Assembly (NCBI RefSeq): GCF_008274625.1
Contig: NZ_VTRU01000004.1
Location: forward strand, 124,001-188,000
DNA from: Chryseobacterium panacisoli
Lineage (GTDB): Bacteria > Bacteroidota > Bacteroidia > Flavobacteriales > Weeksellaceae
Direction: 5' to 3'
Length of the DNA stretch: 64,000 bases
Position 1 is the stretch's first letter, and the number at the start of each line of letters is the position of its first letter. The notes under the pieces were generated by a model, which was given only the letters and a program-made list of their open reading frames with translations, was not told the DNA's origin and made no database searches. Both the position numbers and the translations under genes were made by a program. Of the stretch, positions 58,764 through 64,000 are shown piece by piece.

Positions 58764-60281
58764 TTATGATCTTGCCTTCTGTTTTACATTTCCCAAAATA
58801 TCCGGGAAATAAAGGTCGGCCAGGTGGTCAAATTCATCTCCTCTCATAAACATGGTAGCATCTACTTCTTCATAAGAACTTCTTCCAGCAGCAGCAATCA
58901 GTTCATTGCAGGTATGAAGGGTGTTTTTATGGAAATGATATACTCTTTCTGCCTTATCCGTTACATCAAGTCCTTTGATAAGCATTTTATCTTGTGTAGC
59001 AACTCCCGTAGGACAGTTGTTTGTGTTACATCTTAGTGCCTGAATACATCCCAGAGAGAACATAAATCCTCTTGCATTGTTACACATATCAGCCCCCATC
59101 GAAATAGCTCTAAGAATATCTAAACTCGTAAGAACCTTACCACTTGCTATCACTCTTAATTTGTTTCTTAAGTTATAATTATTAAGCGTTCTGTTCACAA
59201 ATATCAAGGCCGGTTCTAATGGCATCCCCACTCCATCTGAGAATTCCGGTGGTGCAGCTCCTGTTCCTCCTTCAGCTCCGTCTATGGTAATAAAGTCCGG
59301 ATAAATTTTCAGAACATTCATTTGAACGCAGATATCTTCAAATTCTTTGGTATCTCCTATACAAAGCTTAAATCCAATGGGTTTTCCGCCTGAAAGCTCT
59401 CTTAGTTGCTGTACAAACCTCAACAGTCCTGCTGCATCAGAGAATGATGTATGTGATGGTGGCGAAATAACGGTCATTCCCGGTGTTACGTGACGGATCG
59501 CTGCAATTTCCGGAGTATTTTTTACGCCTGGAAGGACTCCTCCATGTCCTGGTTTTGCCCCTTGTGATAATTTAATCTCTACCATTTTCACATTAGGGAG
59601 TGTAGCATATTTTTCAAAAAGCTCCGGATTGAACTTTCCTTCTTCATCACGGCATCCAAAGTATCCTGTTCCGATCTGCCAGCATAAGTCACCTCCTTCC
59701 ATATGGTGAGGTGAAATTCCTCCTTCTCCTGTATTGTGATAAAAGTTTCCTTTTTTGGCCCCTCTGTTCAGGGAAATCTGAGCCCTGTCACTCAATGCTC
59801 CAAAACTCATGGCTGAGATATTAAATAACGAGGCGTGGTAAGGCTGTGTACATTGCTCTCCTCCTACCCATACTCTCGGAAGTTCTTCTGATGGTGATTT
59901 TGCATAAATAGAATGCTTGATCCCTTCATATTTTCTGTGATTAACTTCCAGCTGTGTACCGAAAGCCACGGTATCACTTAAATTTTTCGCACGTCTATAT
60001 ACTGCAGAACGCTGATTTCTTGGAAACGGTTTCCCGTCTGTCTCCCTCTCAATAAAGTATTGCTGCATTTCTGGTGAAATACTCTCAAAAAAATACCTGA
60101 AGTACCCCAATACAGGAAAGTTCCTCAAAATAGCATGCTTTGACTGGTAAGCATTGTATACACCTAATGCATAAATTGCGGATAACAGTGTTGGTATCCA
60201 ATAATGCGCTCTGATCAGCAGTGCTATAATCCATATAGCAACTACTAATACAATTCCCCAAGATAAAAACTTATCTCTCAT
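58764..60281 (-). CDS. FMN-binding glutamate synthase family protein
   Basis: A 505-aa protein with two N-terminal TM helices (about 9-24 and 28-43) followed by the FMN/Fe-S domain of glutamate synthase. Visible landmarks: EGGISPHHMEGGDLCWQIGTG, KLSQGAKPGHGG near residue 245, DGAEGGTGAAPPEFSDGVG near 325, and the Fe-S cysteines in LGCIQALRCNTNNCPTG near 420. It lacks the glutaminase (GATase) domain of full GltB, so it needs another ammonia source or has another substrate. Membrane-anchored forms are widespread and uncharacterised. Confidence 0.9.
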   Translation of the reverse strand: MRDKFLSWGIVLVVAIWIIALLIRAHYWIPTLLSAIYALGVYNAYQSKHAILRNFPVLGYFRYFFESISPEMQQYFIERETDGKPFPRNQRSAVYRRAKNLSDTVAFGTQLEVNHRKYEGIKHSIYAKSPSEELPRVWVGGEQCTQPYHASLFNISAMSFGALSDRAQISLNRGAKKGNFYHNTGEGGISPHHMEGGDLCWQIGTGYFGCRDEEGKFNPELFEKYATLPNVKMVEIKLSQGAKPGHGGVLPGVKNTPEIAAIRHVTPGMTVISPPSHTSFSDAAGLLRFVQQLRELSGGKPIGFKLCIGDTKEFEDICVQMNVLKIYPDFITIDGAEGGTGAAPPEFSDGVGMPLEPALIFVNRTLNNYNLRNKLRVIASGKVLTSLDILRAISMGADMCNNARGFMFSLGCIQALRCNTNNCPTGVATQDKMLIKGLDVTDKAERVYHFHKNTLHTCNELIAAAGRSSYEEVDATMFMRGDEFDHLADLYFPDILGNVKQKARS

Positions 60282-60334
60282 GAATGTAGTATTTAAAGTT
60301 TAAAAATAAATTTAGTGGAAATTTTGCAAAGAGC

Positions 60335-61681
60335 CTATGCTTTTGCTAAAAAATTTTGGTAGGAAGATTGCACTGAAACCGTGCCATCTGACAGGATTTT
60401 TTCTAAATTCAGAAATTCGATTTTGTTTACTGATGCGGGGTCAAAGTCTTTCTGAACCCTCACATAGTTTTCTGTAAAGCCAAACATTTTCCCGTCTTTA
60501 TTTTCGTGCTCCCAAAGAACAGGAAGCGATTTTCCAAGTTGTGTCTGATAAAATGCCATTTTCTTCTTTTCAGATAAAATTCTAAGCATTTTATTACGTT
60601 TTTTTCTTTCAGCTACCGGAACAACACCTTCCATTGCAGCGGCTTCCGTATTTTCTCTTTCAGAATAGGTAAATACATGAAGATAAGTAATAGGAAGTTC
60701 ATTAAGGAAATTATAGGTTTCCATAAATTTCTCCTCTGTTTCTCCCGGAAATCCTACAATAACATCTACACCAATAGCCGCATCTGGCATTACCTCGCGG
60801 ATCTTGTTGACTCTGTCATTGTATAGTTTTGTCAGGTAACGGCGCTTCATCTTTTTCAGGAGATCATCGCTTCCGGACTGTAACGGGATATGAAAATGCG
60901 GAACAAAACTTTTACTTTTAGAAACCAGTTCAATGCTTTCATCTTTCAAAAGATTGGGCTCAATAGAAGATATACGGATTCTTTCAATCCCTTCTACTTT
61001 ATCCAGTTCTGAAATAAGATCAAGGAAAGTATGCTCGTGTCTTTTATTTCCGAATTCTCCTTTACCATAATCACCAATATTCACCCCTGTCAGAACAATT
61101 TCTTTGATGTCTTTTGCCGCAATTTCTGTGGCATTTCTGAGAACATTTTCAATAGTATCGGAACGTGAAATTCCTCTGGCTAACGGAATCGTACAGTATG
61201 TACATTTATAGTCACAGCCATCCTGCACTTTCAGGAAAGCTCTGGTTCTGTCTCCAATGGAATAACTTCCGATAAAGAAGTCTGTTTCTTCAATTTCACA
61301 TGAGTGAACGACTCCTTCACTTTCAGATTTCTCTAAATCATCAAGGTAGCTCAGAATATTGAATTTTTCTTTTGCTCCTAAAACAAGGTCTACCCCTTCA
61401 ATTTGTGAAATTTCTTCAGGTTTCAACTGTGCATAGCATCCAACAATAACCACCAGTCCTTCCGGATTGGCTTTCATTGCTCTTTTAACGTGCATTTTGC
61501 ACTCACGGTCAGCATTTTCTGTCACAGAACATGTATTGATAACATACACATTCGCTTTATCATCAAAACTTACCTTATCATAACCTGCATCTGTTAATTG
61601 ACGGGCAATAGTAGATGTTTCTGCAAAGTTTAATTTGCAGCCAAGTGTATGAAACGCGGCAGTTCTATGAAAAGTAGACAT
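60335..61681 (-). CDS. mtaB: tRNA threonylcarbamoyladenosine methylthiotransferase MtaB
   Basis: A 448-aa radical-SAM enzyme that converts t6A37 to ms2t6A in tRNA. The N-terminal MTTase domain has AFHTLGCKLNFAETS, NTCSVTENAD and VIVGCYAQ, which give three cysteines for the auxiliary cluster. The radical-SAM motif is CDYKCTYCTIPLARG, followed by LTGVNIGDYG, the HIPLQSGSD segment and a C-terminal TRAM domain. TLGCKLNF is the MtaB form rather than the MiaB or RimO form. TsaD, which makes its substrate t6A, is encoded elsewhere in this window. Confidence 0.95.
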   Translation of the reverse strand: MSTFHRTAAFHTLGCKLNFAETSTIARQLTDAGYDKVSFDDKANVYVINTCSVTENADRECKMHVKRAMKANPEGLVVIVGCYAQLKPEEISQIEGVDLVLGAKEKFNILSYLDDLEKSESEGVVHSCEIEETDFFIGSYSIGDRTRAFLKVQDGCDYKCTYCTIPLARGISRSDTIENVLRNATEIAAKDIKEIVLTGVNIGDYGKGEFGNKRHEHTFLDLISELDKVEGIERIRISSIEPNLLKDESIELVSKSKSFVPHFHIPLQSGSDDLLKKMKRRYLTKLYNDRVNKIREVMPDAAIGVDVIVGFPGETEEKFMETYNFLNELPITYLHVFTYSERENTEAAAMEGVVPVAERKKRNKMLRILSEKKKMAFYQTQLGKSLPVLWEHENKDGKMFGFTENYVRVQKDFDPASVNKIEFLNLEKILSDGTVSVQSSYQNFLAKA

Positions 61682-61706
61682 TTGTTACTCCTGAATTTTA
61701 TGGGTG

Positions 61707-61714
61707 CAAAGATA
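61707..61714 (-). promoter_or_regulatory. -7 promoter element of mtaB
   Basis: TATCTTTG on the minus strand matches TAnnTTTG and lies 25 bp before the start codon. Confidence 0.5.
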
Positions 61715-61747
61715 GTAATTTTAATAAGAATCCAAGATTGATTCAAT

Positions 61748-62338
61748 CTATTGTTTATATTCATCCCTTACTTCAGGGCTGTTTTGAAAGCAGACGGGTG
61801 ATGAATTGGCAGCCGGTTCATTGTTTAAAAACTTAGTTTTCATTTCTGCATTAAATTCCTGAGAACGGTTTCTGGCGATAGACAGTGTATTCCAATCTTC
61901 ATTTTTTATCATTTTAGCGATATAAACAATCTGGCCGATATGATAAGGATAGTGAGCCAGCTGGCGGAGAACAGCATCAATGACAGGATGAGCTTCCCCT
62001 CTTATATAAGTTGTTGAATACATATTACCATCATTTATCTTTTCAAGGGCATCAAAAAAACATTCCCAGCCTTTTTCCCAAAAGTCCAGCACCTGTTCTT
62101 TAGTAGTAAATGTATTGACAAATTCTCCATCACGGTTACGCCATGATTTTTCTCCATCTTCTGTCAGAAAATTAGTCCATCTGGAAAGCATATTCCCTGC
62201 AATATGTTTCACAATGACGGCAATAGAATTGCTCTCATCATTATACTGCCAAAACATCTGCTCATCAGTAAGCTGGCCAAATGTTTTATCTCCCAGGGAT
62301 TTATAATATTCAAAACGTTTTACAAACAGGTCTTTCAT
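61748..62338 (-). CDS. DUF1572 / DinB-like putative metal-binding protein
   Basis: From ATG 62338 (MKDLFVKRFEYYKSLGDKTF) the protein has 196 residues; the in-frame ATG at 62392 would add 18 hydrophobic residues. It is a four-helix bundle of the DinB-like type, with histidines at the expected places: VKHIAGNMLSRW near residue 43 and LAHYPYHIGQIVY near 145. Members assigned to DUF1572 are often predicted thiol-dependent enzymes, but this one has no known activity. The C-terminal tail is variable and polar. Confidence 0.8.
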   Translation of the reverse strand: MKDLFVKRFEYYKSLGDKTFGQLTDEQMFWQYNDESNSIAVIVKHIAGNMLSRWTNFLTEDGEKSWRNRDGEFVNTFTTKEQVLDFWEKGWECFFDALEKINDGNMYSTTYIRGEAHPVIDAVLRQLAHYPYHIGQIVYIAKMIKNEDWNTLSIARNRSQEFNAEMKTKFLNNEPAANSSPVCFQNSPEVRDEYKQ

Positions 62339-62378
62339 ACTTTCTATTTTGATAACTAATTTAAAAACTTTTAAAAAC

Positions 62379-62408
62379 AAAAACCACTTCAACGAAGTGG
62401 TTTTTTCT
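62379..62408. terminator. Terminator between convergent-like neighbours (gliding-CTD gene)
   Basis: AAAAACCACTTC pairs perfectly with GAAGTGGTTTTT around AAC. On the minus strand it follows the T9SS cargo gene stop (62427) and is trailed by GTTTTTAAAAG. Confidence 0.8.
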
Positions 62409-62426
62409 ATGTATTATATTTTTCTG

Positions 62427-64000
62427 TTATTCCCTGTTTTTCACCAATACCCAACCTGTAAATTTGATTGCGGTATTATTTTTATCATTTTCATTCCATG
62501 TAATAGAATACCAATAAGTTCCGGTAGGTACTCTTCTTCCGCCCTGTGTACCATCCCATTTATAGCCATTTGATTTATCTGCCTGGAAGATTTTGTTTCC
62601 ATAGCGGTCAAAAATATTCATGATCAGGTTTTGTTTGCTGCCTAATGCTGAATAATCAATCACATCATTCACACCATCAGCATTCGGGGTAATTACGTTA
62701 ACCAAATTTGGGACAACCACTCCTATTTCTATCGGATCGCAATCGTAAGCATCTTTTACATATACTTTATGATCTCCTCTCAAAAGATTATTAAAAACAT
62801 TGGAATCCTGCCAAGTGATATTGTCTATTGAATATTTATATGCCGGATTTCCTCCTGTTACAGATACGGTAATGGTATTATTAGAAATATCAATTCCGGA
62901 AACAACCGGCTGTTCGGAAGGAAGTACTTTTACTGTCTGCATAGCAATACATTCTCCGGTTTTAAGTTTTACCCAATATACTCCGATTCCTGCTTTGATC
63001 GTTTGGGTAGTGGCTCCTGTACTCCATTCGTAGCTTTTGAATCCTGCGCCCGCGTCCAGTGTGGCCTGATCTTCTGCACAAATGGTTACATCTTTAAGCG
63101 TAGCAGAATATACCGGCTCAATAACCACTAAGGTAATTCTGGCCACAGCATAACATCCCTGACCGTTGGAAACTCTTACATATACAAATCCATTAGGAGC
63201 AATATAATTAGTAGCATTCAGAATCTCATTAGTCTGATTGACAGCATCCGTCATTGAAGGATAGTATTTTTTTGTAGGGTTCGTCTGCCCCGTTACCGAA
63301 GCATTGACAAGATTGAAAGATGCCGTGGATGGATTGCCCTCTATGAAACATGATCTTAATGTCACTTCATTCACAACCACTACCGGATAAAACTTCAGTG
63401 TGATCTGCGCGACTGCAGTACAGCCAAATTCAGAGATGACTTTTACATAAACAACCCCTTCTGCAGATACAAATGCCATAGGAGTAGTAATCTCATTCAT
63501 ACCGGCATTGAGATCCGCCATCGTATGATAGTACTTTTTAGTGACATTCGGATTTCCAATAACATCTGCTGTGGTTAAATCAAATAAAGCTGTACCTGCA
63601 TTATTATTGTTACATTCGGTTAATGTTACATTTTTAACTGTAATAGAACCGTCTTTGAATTTAAATGTTCCAACCTGTTTACATTTATTAAGCGGATTAG
63701 AGGCATTGGTTGGATCGGTATAATTGATACTGTAATAGTAAACAGTAGTTGTATTTACTGTGATTGGAGCAGTAATAGGGTTATTCCCTGTTAAAGCATC
63801 ATTCTGACTCAGATGATAACTTACATTAAAGTTTTGATTTCCATTAAGAATTCCTGCAGATAATGTAGAAAAATCAAACAAAGCTGTACTTGAGCATATA
63901 ACCACTTCTCTTGGATCGGCAGGATTGGCTGCCGGAATTCCAGGAGGATTAAACGGCTGCGTCTGGATATTAGGATCTGTAAAAGGTGAAGCCAGTGTGG
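62427..64000 (-). CDS. T9SS type B (gliding-motility C-terminal domain) cargo protein, 5' end outside window
   Basis: The frame is open from 62427 to the window edge, so the start lies further upstream; the GTG at 63905 is an internal codon. At least 524 residues are present. The C-terminal 90 residues form the type B sorting domain of the type IX system: NVITPNADGVNDVIDYS, IFDRYGNKIFQADKS and RVPTGTYWYSITW. Upstream are two or three similar Ig-like repeats of about 90 residues, each with KKYY(H/P)(T/S)M near the middle and an end such as GVVYVKVISEFGCTAVAQITL. It is probably a surface or secreted adhesin-like protein exported by the GldKLMN system. Confidence 0.88.
   Translation of the reverse strand, partial: TLASPFTDPNIQTQPFNPPGIPAANPADPREVVICSSTALFDFSTLSAGILNGNQNFNVSYHLSQNDALTGNNPITAPITVNTTTVYYYSINYTDPTNASNPLNKCKQVGTFKFKDGSITVKNVTLTECNNNNAGTALFDLTTADVIGNPNVTKKYYHTMADLNAGMNEITTPMAFVSAEGVVYVKVISEFGCTAVAQITLKFYPVVVVNEVTLRSCFIEGNPSTASFNLVNASVTGQTNPTKKYYPSMTDAVNQTNEILNATNYIAPNGFVYVRVSNGQGCYAVARITLVVIEPVYSATLKDVTICAEDQATLDAGAGFKSYEWSTGATTQTIKAGIGVYWVKLKTGECIAMQTVKVLPSEQPVVSGIDISNNTITVSVTGGNPAYKYSIDNITWQDSNVFNNLLRGDHKVYVKDAYDCDPIEIGVVVPNLVNVITPNADGVNDVIDYSALGSKQNLIMNIFDRYGNKIFQADKSNGYKWDGTQGGRRVPTGTYWYSITWNENDKNNTAIKFTGWVLVKNRE

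Overview
The window looks like chromosomal DNA of a flavobacterium of the Weeksellaceae, most likely Chryseobacterium or a close relative. The support is: gliding/type IX secretion genes in the order gldK-L-M-N, T9SS C-terminal sorting domains, SpvB/RHS proteins with Bacteroidota-style neighbours, low-GC sequence, start codons without Shine-Dalgarno sequences, and many matches to the Bacteroidota -7 promoter element TAnnTTTG. The genus is an inference; there is no rRNA gene here.

Layout. 0-1.1 kb: end of a split transketolase. 1.2-4.1 kb: minus-strand cluster of small membrane proteins (PH-like and DUF4870-like) around a DUF4303 protein, with one or two very small genes. 4.3-6.2 kb: a membrane-anchored TPR/HTH regulator. 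6.7-11.2 kb: the most unusual part, a RiPP locus of the grasp-with-spasm type. It holds a 61-aa precursor with a GGGG leader end, two paralogous lipoproteins, an ATP-grasp maturase, a translationally coupled 59-aa ORF, what looks like the scar of a second ATP-grasp gene, and a SPASM-type maturase without the classical radical-SAM CX3CX2C motif. 11.3-19.2 kb: Lrp/AsnC regulator, a very large TamB-like protein, and tsaD-orf-rsmE in one operon. The tsaD and tamB start codons are only 4 bp apart on opposite strands. 19.3-28.3 kb: TrmH-like methylase, type I asparaginase, tRNA-Ser(GGA), a 136-aa orphan, a phased trio of DnaA-box-like sequences, DUF2490 protein, M20 peptidase, azoreductase, methionine aminopeptidase, several repeats, and a degenerate 22-bp tandem repeat array.

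28.4-36.5 kb: a polymorphic-toxin-like locus: a truncated secreted protein, a T9SS sorting-domain protein, a 2187-aa SpvB/FG-GAP/RHS protein ending in an HExxH (zincin) domain, and an overlapping lipoprotein that may be its immunity factor. 36.8-42.5 kb: tripartite RND efflux operon (adaptor, pump, outer-membrane factor). 42.6-46 kb: small lipoproteins (MliC-like, META domain), SemiSWEET, FAD oxidoreductase. 46.1-55.3 kb: gldK-L-M-N behind glmS, a DUF4270 lipoprotein and a GT5-domain protein. 55.4-64 kb: panC, a tRNA-Lys/Leu/Lys cluster, aroK, S4 protein, lipoprotein, glutamate-synthase-like protein, mtaB, DUF1572 protein, and the C-terminal part of a type-B T9SS cargo protein that runs off the window.

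Together these are mostly core genes (cell envelope, tRNA modification, cofactor and aromatic amino-acid synthesis). Two accessory islands stand out: the RiPP locus and the RHS/zincin locus. No insertion sequence, prophage or CRISPR array was seen.
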